A stretch of 64,000 nt of DNA from Streptosporangium sp040640155. Lineage in GTDB: Bacteria; Actinomycetota; Actinomycetes; Streptosporangiales; Streptosporangiaceae. The notes beneath the pieces are model-generated. The model was not told the DNA's origin and did no database searches. It was given only the letters and a program-made list of their open reading frames with translations. Shown here piece after piece: positions 40,837 through 47,892 of this stretch (position 1 is the stretch's first letter; every line of letters begins with the position of its first letter). A program made the translations under genes and the position numbers. The stretch covers positions 182,112 to 246,111 of the forward strand of contig NZ_JBFABE010000006.1 of the NCBI RefSeq assembly GCF_040640155.1, written 5' to 3'.

Positions 40837-42047
40837 CTGCCCATCGCCTTCAGTAGCCGTTCGGCGGCGTTCGTCCCGCTGACGATCGCTCCCTGGACCC
40901 ACGGCGGCCGCGTTCCCGAGACCGTCGCCTCTCCCGCGAAGAAGAGCGTGTCCTCGACCGGTTCGGCCCAGCGGGCCGAAGCCCCCTCGGCGCCGAGCCG
41001 CGGCGCGGTGAACGCGCCCCGGCTCCACGGGTCGCTTCCCCAGTCGGCGACCTCGGTATCCAGCACCCGGGCCCCCGCCGTCCAGGGCAGGGCCACGACG
41101 AGCATGGCCGCCAGGTCGGGGCCGGTGGCGGCCCGTACGCAGGCGGCGGCCGCGTCCCTGGCCACGATCAGCACCTCGGGGCGTCCCTCGCGGCAGCTCA
41201 CGAAGCCGCTGACGCCGTCGGCGTCGAACACCGACGCCGTCTCCGGCGCCGGGGCGGACAGGGTCGCGACCACGCAGCAGCCGTCCCCGGGCGTCAGCTC
41301 CCGCGCGGCCTCGGCCTTGTGCGCGGGAAGGTCCTCGATGGTGAGCGTGCCGCAGGCCACGACGGCGGGCGGGACGGTCACGACCACCCGGCCGGCCTCC
41401 ACGGTCCCGCCGGCCGTTCGCGCGCCGACCCGTCCCGGCGACCAGCCGAGCACCTCGACGGGGCGGCCGACGTGCACCTGAAGGCCCCGCGCGAGCCGTC
41501 GCGGCAGGCGGTCGAAGCCGTCGGGGACGACGAACTCCCCGTGCCCGGCGGTGTCGCCCCGCTGGGCCGAGGACACGCCCCGGGCACTGAGCCGGTCGGG
41601 GTCGGTCGCCCAGATCTGGCGGAGCCACTCGCTCGCCACCGGCGCGGGCCCGCCGTTGTCGCGGAGCCAGTCGTTCACGGAAACGCCGTCGGCGGCCCCC
41701 TCGGCGTTCAGCCTGGCCTCCATCGTCCACGGCGGGCACGGCGTACGGGCCAGCGTCCCCATGGGGCGGCCGACCCGGCCGCTGATCACCCGCGCGGCGG
41801 TGGGGCGCGGCGCGGTCTCGGTCTCCACGAGCGCGCGGGCGGGGTTGCGGTCGCCGTGCACGACCTGCGCGCCCAGCTCCAGCGACGGCCCGCCGTCCGC
41901 GGGACGGAAGGTACGCACCCGCCCCCCGATCCGCGGCCTGGCCTCCAGGACGACGGTGCGCACCCCGGCCCGGTCCAGGATGGAGGCGCAGGTCAGCCCG
42001 CTGACCCCGGCTCCGATGACGAGGACGTCGGCGACGTCAGCGCGCAT
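40833..42047 (-). CDS. FAD-dependent amine-oxidase-like protein
   Basis: A 404-aa flavoprotein of the monoamine-oxidase/phytoene-desaturase superfamily. The dinucleotide-binding motif VLVIGAGVSGLTCASILDRA is followed by the family's VLEARPRIGGRVRTF. The C-terminal FAD motif is WAEPVEDTLFFAGEATV. Such enzymes oxidise amines or introduce double bonds. The gene overlaps the P450 upstream by 11 bp and the Rieske gene downstream by 4 bp, so the three oxidases are tightly coupled. The substrate may be a modified form of the core peptide; I infer this only from context. Confidence 0.87.
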   Translation of the reverse strand: MRADVADVLVIGAGVSGLTCASILDRAGVRTVVLEARPRIGGRVRTFRPADGGPSLELGAQVVHGDRNPARALVETETAPRPTAARVISGRVGRPMGTLARTPCPPWTMEARLNAEGAADGVSVNDWLRDNGGPAPVASEWLRQIWATDPDRLSARGVSSAQRGDTAGHGEFVVPDGFDRLPRRLARGLQVHVGRPVEVLGWSPGRVGARTAGGTVEAGRVVVTVPPAVVACGTLTIEDLPAHKAEAARELTPGDGCCVVATLSAPAPETASVFDADGVSGFVSCREGRPEVLIVARDAAAACVRAATGPDLAAMLVVALPWTAGARVLDTEVADWGSDPWSRGAFTAPRLGAEGASARWAEPVEDTLFFAGEATVSGTRPPWVQGAIVSGTNAAERLLKAMGR

Positions 42048-43245
42048 CCCCGCCTCCCAGGTCCACCGGAAGGGCGCGGAGCCGCCGGGGGATCAGCGTC
42101 GAGGCCCAGGCGGGCCGCGGGTCGGCCAGCGACGCGGCCGGGAACCGTTCGGCCAGCCGGGACAGCAGCACCGCTCCGGTCTGCCGGACGAGCTGCGCCG
42201 CCAGGCAGAAGTGCGGCCCGCCGCCGAAGGCCATGTGCGGGTTGGGCGAACGGTCGAGCACCAGGTCGCCGGGTCTGTCGAAGACGGCCGGGTCCCGGTT
42301 GGCCGCGGCCACGATCGCCAGCACCCGGGAGCCCCGGGGCACCTCGCCGCCGGGCAGCGTCACGTCCGTGAGCGCGACCCTGGCGGTGAACGGGATCGGC
42401 GCCTCCAGCCGCAGCAGCTCGTCCACGGCGGTGCGCGCCAGCTCCTGCCCGCCGGTACGGAGCGCGGCCAGCGCCTCGGGCCGGGGCAGCAGCCAGTACA
42501 TCGCGTTGCCGATCGCCTCGGCCAGCGGCTGCCACCCGCCGACCACCGCCAGCCCGAGCACCCCGAGCGTCTCGGCGTCGGTCAGCCGGTCGTCGGCGAC
42601 CAGACCGGCCAGCGGGCTCGGCGGGCCGGCCGCGTCCGAGGACAGGGCGGCGCAGTGCGCCTGGAGGAACCGGGTCAGCTCCTTCATGGCGGACCGGCCC
42701 AGTGCCGCCACCTGCGGTCCGGCCAGCGGGTCCAGATTGATCGAGGCCGCCTGGGCGAGCTGTGAGAAGACCTTCCGGTCGCTCTCGGCCAGCCCGAACA
42801 GCCGCAGGAAGACCGAGGTGGCCAGCGGGCTCCCGATCCGCTCGATCGCGTCGACCACGGTCTCGGCCGCCAGGCCGTCGAGGAGGTCGTCCACGTCGGC
42901 GGCGATCCCCTCGGCCACCGAGGCGATCGCGGCGGGGCCCAGCAGGAGCAGGCCCGGCGTGCGCAACCTGGTGTGGTCGGGCGGGTCCGTGGTGAGCATC
43001 GACGGCGGCAGGTCCTCGTCGCGCGCCCGTCCCTGCTGGCCCGCGCTCGCGGAGAAGGCCCGGTCACGCAGGACGGCGGCGCAGTCGGCGTGCCCGGTCA
43101 CCAGCCACAGCCGCGCCATGGGGTCGTGGTGGACCGGGGAGCGGGAACGCAGCCAGTCGTAGGCGGGGTAGGGGTCGGCCCGCCCCGCCGGGGAGAACGG
43201 GTGGGGGATGTGGGCGGGAAGGCGGACCTGGGTGCTGACCGTCAC
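42037..43245 (-). CDS. Cytochrome P450 with atypical I-helix
   Basis: A 402-aa P450. The heme-binding loop MAFGGGPHFCLAAQLVRQ has the axial Cys, and the ExxR motif is in DELLRLEAPIPF. Unusually, the I-helix reads GLAVVGGWQPLAEAIGN, so the acid-Thr pair that normally delivers protons to oxygen (AGxxT) is missing. This is seen in P450s with peroxide- or substrate-assisted chemistry or non-oxygenating roles. I start at GTG 43245, after GAAGGAGAG; further upstream codons look non-homologous. It is the first gene after the precursor, 196 bp downstream of its stop. Confidence 0.88.
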   Translation of the reverse strand: MTVSTQVRLPAHIPHPFSPAGRADPYPAYDWLRSRSPVHHDPMARLWLVTGHADCAAVLRDRAFSASAGQQGRARDEDLPPSMLTTDPPDHTRLRTPGLLLLGPAAIASVAEGIAADVDDLLDGLAAETVVDAIERIGSPLATSVFLRLFGLAESDRKVFSQLAQAASINLDPLAGPQVAALGRSAMKELTRFLQAHCAALSSDAAGPPSPLAGLVADDRLTDAETLGVLGLAVVGGWQPLAEAIGNAMYWLLPRPEALAALRTGGQELARTAVDELLRLEAPIPFTARVALTDVTLPGGEVPRGSRVLAIVAAANRDPAVFDRPGDLVLDRSPNPHMAFGGGPHFCLAAQLVRQTGAVLLSRLAERFPAASLADPRPAWASTLIPRRLRALPVDLGGGDAR

Positions 43246-43397
43246 GCGTGGAACTCTCCTTCGATATGCACGGACGGCACCGGGGTCCACGCCCGCGACG
43301 GGCGGCCACCCCCCCGACCGGCGCCCGTCGTCCTCGCGGGTCCCTGACCGGACTCTGGCCGAGGACCCGTACCTCTTCAACGCTTCTCTCACGCTCC

Positions 43398-43440
43398 GCC
43401 GGCGATGCCGGCTCTGCCGGCCGTGCCGGCCGTGCCGCCG
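43398..43440 (-). terminator. GCCGGC hairpin array after the precursor gene (possible attenuator)
   Basis: Immediately past the precursor stop are repeated self-complementary GCCGGC blocks (43398-43403 with 43407-43412, and GCCGGCC at 43416-43422 with 43425-43431). Hairpins here could partly stop transcription, giving more precursor than downstream enzyme mRNA, as is common in RiPP operons. Confidence 0.5.
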
Positions 43441-43441
43441 A

Positions 43442-43831
43442 TCAGGTGCAGCAGCAGCAGGGGCAGCAGCAGTAGTAGCAGGACTCGGAGGGCGCCTGCA
43501 CGCCGGCCGTGACGGCGGCCAGGTCGCCCTCGCTCAGCTCGGTCGCGTCGACCACCGGGGTCTCGGGGATGTGGAGCTCGAAGACGCCGCTCTCCATCCC
43601 CTTCTCCCAGAGGGCGACCTGGACGTCCATGTTGCCCTCCTCGTGCCCGTCGGGGATGTTGCGCACGATGACGACCTCGCTGCCCGAGGGGATCGTCAGG
43701 CCCGACTCGGCCAGCGCCTCACGCGGGTTCTCGCTCAGCCTGGTGGAGTAGCCCTCGTCGGACCACGCGTTGATCAGGGTGCGGGTGTAGGAGTTGATGA
43801 ATTCCGCTCGCTCCTGCTGCGCAAGTGCCAT
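43442..43831 (-). CDS. NHLP-leader TOMM precursor peptide with Cys8 core
   Basis: A 129-aa RiPP precursor. Residues 1-110 resemble the nitrile-hydratase-alpha-type (NHLP) leader: YTRTLINAWSDEGYSTRLSE, then NPREALAESGLTIPSGSEVV and later ELSEGDLAAVTAG. C39 cleavage is likely after VTAG, near residue 110. The core is VQAPSESCYYCCCPCCCCT (111-129), with Cys118, 121-123 and 125-128, Tyr119-120, two Ser and a C-terminal Thr. All eight Cys use TGC. A strong AAAGGAGA site precedes the ATG. The cyclodehydratase/dehydrogenase should make up to eight thiazoles, split by Pro124 and Tyr-Tyr. It heads the minus-strand tailoring block. It is not nitrile hydratase itself, since no metal-binding claw or beta subunit is present. 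Confidence 0.93.
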   Translation of the reverse strand: MALAQQERAEFINSYTRTLINAWSDEGYSTRLSENPREALAESGLTIPSGSEVVIVRNIPDGHEEGNMDVQVALWEKGMESGVFELHIPETPVVDATELSEGDLAAVTAGVQAPSESCYYCCCPCCCCT

Positions 43832-44013
43832 GTCGTTCTCCTTTGTTTTTCACCGGCGCTCTCCGTGCCGGTGACTGATTGAACTGTCGCATGACCTGCG
43901 CCGCATACCAAGACTTAATTTTGCGGCAATTAATGTAAGCATTGATACCGTCGCCGACGTGGTGTTACATTGCGAGCATCCCATGGTCGGGATCGTCCCA
44001 TCAATGACGAGAA

Positions 44014-44045
44014 ATACGTATGTCCGACGCCTGTGAATACGTATT
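44014..44045. promoter_or_regulatory. Repeated palindrome ATACGTAT in the precursor/P450 divergent region
   Basis: ATACGTAT occurs at 44014-44021 and again at 44037-44044 (as AATACGTATT, 44036-44045), 23 bp apart. A related TTACGTACG follows at 44054-44062. The core differs by one base from the ATACGCAT repeats upstream of the halogenase and cyclodehydratase. It is 35-65 bp before the second P450 start and in the 247-bp gap upstream of the precursor gene, so it may serve either promoter. Confidence 0.5.
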
Positions 44046-44078
44046 GAAAATACTTACGTACGCCATCCGGAGGTGTCG

Positions 44079-45392
44079 GTGACGACCGTCAGCACGAAAG
44101 CACCCCCCGGGCCGCCGGGCCCGGTGGACATGGAACGCATGCGTAACGACCCGCTGGGGTTCGTCACCGGCCTGGCACGCGACCACGGCGACGTCAGCGT
44201 GCACGACGCGGACGGCGAGACCGTGTTCATGCTGCACCGCCCGGACCTCGCCCGGTACGTCCTCAAGGACAACGTGGGGAACTACACGAAGGAGAACACG
44301 CCCGACGACCACATGCTGCGCCCGCTGCTGGGAAACGGGTTGCTCACCAGCGACGGCGAGGAGTGGGCGCGGCAGCGCAGGCTGTGCGCGCCGGCCTTCC
44401 GCCGCAGCGAGGTGGCCTCCTTCGACGGGATCATCGTCGAGGAGACCGAGGCCCTGCTGGCGCGGTGGCGCGCCGCCGGGACGGGCGTGTCCCAGCCGAT
44501 CGACCACCAGCTCACCTCGCTGACCCTGTCGATCCTGACCCGCGCGGTGCTGGACGTGGACCTCGGCGCGGCCGGTGACGGGTTCGGCCGCGCGGTGGAC
44601 GCGGTCAACCGTCACATCGGCCACTACGTCCCCGACCCCGACCCGGACCCGGCGGACACGGAGAGCCGGCGGCGGGGTTACGTACGTGCCCGCGCCCTGC
44701 TGGACATGGTCACGCGCACCGTCATCGCCTCCCGCCGCTCCTGCCCGCAGGCCACCGGGACCCTGCTCGACAGCATGCTCGGTGAGCTCGGCGACACCGA
44801 CCTCCGCGACCAGGTGCTGACCCTGATCATGGCGGGTCACGAGACCACCGCCAAGAGCCTGACCTGGACCTTCTACCTGCTGGACCGCCACCCCGGGGAG
44901 GCCGGGAGGATCCGCGCCGAGGTGGACCGGGTCCTGGGCGGCCGCCCGCCGACGGCCGCGGACCTGCCCGACCTGCCGCTCTGCCGGCGGGCCGTGCAGG
45001 AGGCGATGCGGCTCTACCCGCCGGTCTGGCTGATCTCGCGCCGGGCCACCGGCGCCGACGAGATCGACGGCCACCACGTACCGCCCGGCGCGCTGGTCTG
45101 CGTCAGCCAGTGGGTGCTGCACCGCCATCCCCGCTACTGGGACCGGCCCGAGGAGTACGTACCCGACCGTTTCGAGAACGCCGACCTGCCCAGCCACCTG
45201 TACCTGCCGTTCGGCGGCGGCGAGCGCATCTGCATCGGCCAGCACCTGGCGCTCATCGAGGCGACGCTGGTCCTGGCGACGGTCTCGCAGTCGGTACGGC
45301 TGGAGCTGGAACCCGGTTTCCCGGTGGAGCCCGAGGCGCTGGTGACGCTGCGCCCCAAGCACGGCATGCGCATGGTGGTGAGCCCCCGATGA
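44079..45392 (+). CDS. Cytochrome P450 (second of the cluster)
   Basis: A 437-aa P450 with canonical motifs: I-helix IMAGHETTAKSLTW, ExxR in AVQEAMRLYPPVW, PERF-like YVPDRF, and heme loop FGGGERICIGQHLALIEA. The N-terminus is soluble and Pro-rich. I use GTG 44079, 5 nt after GGAGG; GTG 44073 overlaps that site. It is divergent from the precursor, and its stop overlaps the methyltransferase start as ATGA. Hydroxylation or Tyr/azole oxidative coupling of the core peptide are possible roles. Unlike the other P450 in the cluster it should have normal oxygen activation. Confidence 0.9.
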   Translation: MTTVSTKAPPGPPGPVDMERMRNDPLGFVTGLARDHGDVSVHDADGETVFMLHRPDLARYVLKDNVGNYTKENTPDDHMLRPLLGNGLLTSDGEEWARQRRLCAPAFRRSEVASFDGIIVEETEALLARWRAAGTGVSQPIDHQLTSLTLSILTRAVLDVDLGAAGDGFGRAVDAVNRHIGHYVPDPDPDPADTESRRRGYVRARALLDMVTRTVIASRRSCPQATGTLLDSMLGELGDTDLRDQVLTLIMAGHETTAKSLTWTFYLLDRHPGEAGRIRAEVDRVLGGRPPTAADLPDLPLCRRAVQEAMRLYPPVWLISRRATGADEIDGHHVPPGALVCVSQWVLHRHPRYWDRPEEYVPDRFENADLPSHLYLPFGGGERICIGQHLALIEATLVLATVSQSVRLELEPGFPVEPEALVTLRPKHGMRMVVSPR

Positions 45393-46378
45393 CCCTCGAC
45401 ACCCCGGCGCCCTCCTCCGCCCCGGCGCCCTCCTCCGCCCCGGCGCCCTCCTCCGCCGGGGCGACCTCCGACATCCCGGCGACCTCCTCGGTCCCGGCGT
45501 CCTTCGCCGCGCCGGCGTCCTCCGCGGCCACGAGGCCGGACGCAGGTTCGTACGATCCCGCCACGACCACGGCGGGCGGCCTGGCGGGAGAGCTGGCGCG
45601 GCTGGAGGCGCAGGCGGAGCTCTCCTTCGAGGAGGAGCTGTGCCTGCTCCGCGAGCTGGGCCTGACCCCGTCGAAGGGTCCGCTGGTCGAGGTCGGCGCG
45701 GGTTCGGGCGCGATCACCAGGCGGCTGCGGCGGGCCCTTCCCGACCTGTCGCTGGTCGCGGTGGACATCGATCCCGGCCTGCTCGCCCACGCCGGGGGCG
45801 CGGGCGCGGAACTGGTCGTCGCCGACGCCGCCGACCTGCCGATGGAGACGGGGAGCGCGGGTTACGTACTGCTTAGGTATGTCCTGCAGCACCTCTCCGA
45901 CCCGGCCCCCGCCCTGGCCGAGGCACGCAGGATCCTCCGCCCGGGGGGCCGCATCATGATCACCGAGGTGGACGCCTCCTGCTGGGGGCTGGCCGACCCG
46001 GTCCACCCGGAGCTGGCCGGCATCCACGCCAAGATCGCGGTCACCCAGCAGGCCGCCGGCGGCGACCGCGCGATCGGCCGCCGCCTCACCCGCCTGCTCC
46101 GCGGCGCGGGTTTCACCGACGTCACCATCCGCCCCTTCGCCACCACCAACGACACCCGGCCGACGGACGACTTCGCCCCCCACCTCGGCCCGGGGCGGCT
46201 GCAACCGCTCCTGGCCTCCGGTGTGCTGTCCTTTCAGGAGGTGGCTCTCGCCGCCGATCGCTGGAACAGGTTCCGGTCAGACCCAGACGCCTGGGTGATG
46301 CTCCTGGGCTTCACCGCAGCCGGCACCGCTCCCGGCCCCCTCCCCGAGGGACGTCCCCCCACCGAAGGAAGCACATGA
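45389..46378 (+). CDS. Class I SAM-dependent methyltransferase
   Basis: A 329-aa methyltransferase. The SAM-binding motif is LVEVGAGSGAITRRLRRALP, the acidic ribose loop VAVDID, and post-motifs DAADLPM and LRPGGRIMITEVDAS are present. The first 60 residues are low-complexity Ala/Pro/Ser (APSSAPAPSSAPAPSSA) made by a short tandem DNA repeat. The target could be the peptide N-terminus, a Tyr hydroxyl or a carboxylate; motifs do not separate these. It is coupled to the P450 before it and to a small membrane-protein gene after it (both ATGA overlaps). Confidence 0.86.
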   Translation: MTLDTPAPSSAPAPSSAPAPSSAGATSDIPATSSVPASFAAPASSAATRPDAGSYDPATTTAGGLAGELARLEAQAELSFEEELCLLRELGLTPSKGPLVEVGAGSGAITRRLRRALPDLSLVAVDIDPGLLAHAGGAGAELVVADAADLPMETGSAGYVLLRYVLQHLSDPAPALAEARRILRPGGRIMITEVDASCWGLADPVHPELAGIHAKIAVTQQAAGGDRAIGRRLTRLLRGAGFTDVTIRPFATTNDTRPTDDFAPHLGPGRLQPLLASGVLSFQEVALAADRWNRFRSDPDAWVMLLGFTAAGTAPGPLPEGRPPTEGST

Positions 46379-46560
46379 GCACCAACGTCAAGATCTTCAT
46401 CACGATCTTCTGCTACATCAGCGGGGTGATGGGCGTCGTCACCGCCGTCATGCAGGCCAGCGCCACCCCCGCCAACAGCACCGCGGCGCTGATCGCCGGG
46501 GTCATCGGCGCTCTGTTCCTGGTGGCGGGGGTGGCCCTCAGCCGCAGGCCCCGGTACTGA
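46375..46560 (+). CDS. Small two-helix membrane protein
   Basis: A 61-aa hydrophobic protein with two predicted membrane helices (IFITIFCYISGVMGVVTAVM and AALIAGVIGALFLVAGVALS) joined by a short polar loop and ending in basic RRPRY. I do not recognise a family. It starts in a 4-bp ATGA overlap with the methyltransferase, so it belongs to the cluster. Its position before an ABC exporter suggests an immunity or export accessory role, but this is only inference. Confidence 0.7.
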   Translation: MSTNVKIFITIFCYISGVMGVVTAVMQASATPANSTAALIAGVIGALFLVAGVALSRRPRY

Positions 46561-46950
46561 CCCGCGACCGGCAGGGCTCCGCGTCCGGATCCCCCGCCGG
46601 GCCCATCACGGGTCCGCGGCGGGCACCCGTCACGGACCCGCCCGTCACGGACCCGCCCGTCACGGACCGGGCCGTTCCGGTGGGTCCGCGGTGGGCGCCC
46701 GTCCCCGTCCGCCGCGCCGGTCACGGCGCGGCGGCACGAAACCGGAATCGGAATCGGAATCGGAATCGCCGGATTTCCGGGAACGGGGCCGGCGTGTCGC
46801 GACGATCGGGCACTTCGGGGGTTCACGAGGGGACGCGGGCCGAAAGATGCGATTCGACAGGGAGTGGCGTTGATGAGGGCGACGATGGCGAATCCTGCTG
46901 TTCTGATCTTGCTGCTGCGCCGGAAGCGCGTCGAGTTCGAGAGGTAAGCC
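46561..46950. other. 390-bp intergenic region with two short tandem repeats
   Basis: It contains three copies of a 15-bp unit CCCGTCACGGACCCG (46626-46669) and four copies of CGGAAT (46743-46766). Near its end is a 24-codon frame (46873-46947, MRATMANPAVLILLLRRKRV...) whose stop lies 3 bp before the ABC ATPase start. It might be a leader peptide but has no family support. Confidence 0.5.
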
Positions 46951-47892
46951 GTGTCCGCTGTTGAGGCTGATAGCCCAATTTATGTGAATGCATTGAAAAA
47001 GAAGTACGGCTCGACGGTCGTCGTGGACGGCATCGATTTCGAGGTACGTTCCGGCGAGGTCTTCGCGCTGCTCGGGCCGAACGGCGCGGGCAAGACCACC
47101 ACGGTCGAGATCCTCGAGGGGGTGCGCCGCCGGACCGGCGGAGACGTCCGGGTGCTGGGGTACGACCCCGCCGAGGACGACCCCTCCTGGCGGGCACGGA
47201 TCGGGGTGGTGCCGCAGACGACCGGCGCCTACCTCGACCTCACGGTACGCGAGGTGGTCGAGCACTTCGCCGCCTTCTACCCGGCGCCGCTCCCGCCCGA
47301 CGAGGTCATCGACATGGTCGGGCTGACGTCCCAGCGGCGCAAGCAGGCGCAGCAGCTCTCCGGCGGCCAGTTGCGCAGGCTGGACGTGGCCGTGGGAGTG
47401 GTCGGCGACCCCGATCTCATCTTCCTCGACGAGCCGACGACCGGGCTCGACCCGGTCGCCCGGCGGGAGGCGTGGGACCTGGTGCGGCACTTCGCCGACC
47501 GGGGCAAGACCACCGTCCTGACCACGCACTACCTGGACGAGGTGGAGGCGCTCGCGCAGCGGGCCGCGATCATCGTCGCCGGGAGGATCGTGGAGACGGG
47601 GCCGATCTCGGAGCTGGGCGGCAGGAGGACGGGCCGGTCGGTGGTCGGCTTCGCCGCCTCGGGCGCGCTCGAAGGCCTCCCGCTCCCCCCGCTGCCGCCC
47701 GGCTCGCAGGCGCACGAGGAGGCGGGGAAGGTGAGGGTTCACACCCACCGGCCGACGGAGACCCTGGCCGCGCTGCTGCCCTGGGCCCACGCGGCGGGCG
47801 TGGGGGAGCTCGACGAGCTGCGCGTCCACCGGCCGACGCTCGAAGAGGTCTACCTCCAGCTCATCAAGGACCGGGAAGAGGACGCCCGATGA
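46951..47892 (+). CDS. Drug-type ABC exporter ATP-binding protein (DrrA-like)
   Basis: A 313-aa ATPase of the antibiotic-export class. It has Walker A GPNGAGKTTTVEILEGV, signature LSGGQLRRLDVAVGVVG and Walker B LIFLDEPTTGLDPVARREAW, plus a C-terminal regulatory extension ending in HRPTLEEVYLQLIKDRE, typical of DrrA-like proteins. GTG start with GAGAGG upstream; its stop overlaps the permease start as ATGA. As the cluster already has the NHLM exporter, this pair may provide self-resistance or export of a leader-free form. Confidence 0.9.
   Translation: MSAVEADSPIYVNALKKKYGSTVVVDGIDFEVRSGEVFALLGPNGAGKTTTVEILEGVRRRTGGDVRVLGYDPAEDDPSWRARIGVVPQTTGAYLDLTVREVVEHFAAFYPAPLPPDEVIDMVGLTSQRRKQAQQLSGGQLRRLDVAVGVVGDPDLIFLDEPTTGLDPVARREAWDLVRHFADRGKTTVLTTHYLDEVEALAQRAAIIVAGRIVETGPISELGGRRTGRSVVGFAASGALEGLPLPPLPPGSQAHEEAGKVRVHTHRPTETLAALLPWAHAAGVGELDELRVHRPTLEEVYLQLIKDREEDAR

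Noticed and set aside
43442..43831. Calling the NHLP protein a nitrile hydratase alpha subunit
   Set aside because: The metal-binding CxxCSC claw and the beta-subunit gene are absent, and the C-terminus is a Cys-rich core next to TOMM genes.
43442..43831. Thiopeptide or lanthipeptide assignment
   Set aside because: No LanB/LanC/LanM-type dehydratase or [4+2] cyclase is encoded, and the core has only two Ser and one Thr.
46691..46873. A 61-codon frame with an ESESESES stretch
   Set aside because: It is simply the translation of the CGGAAT tandem repeat, without a ribosome-binding site or family.
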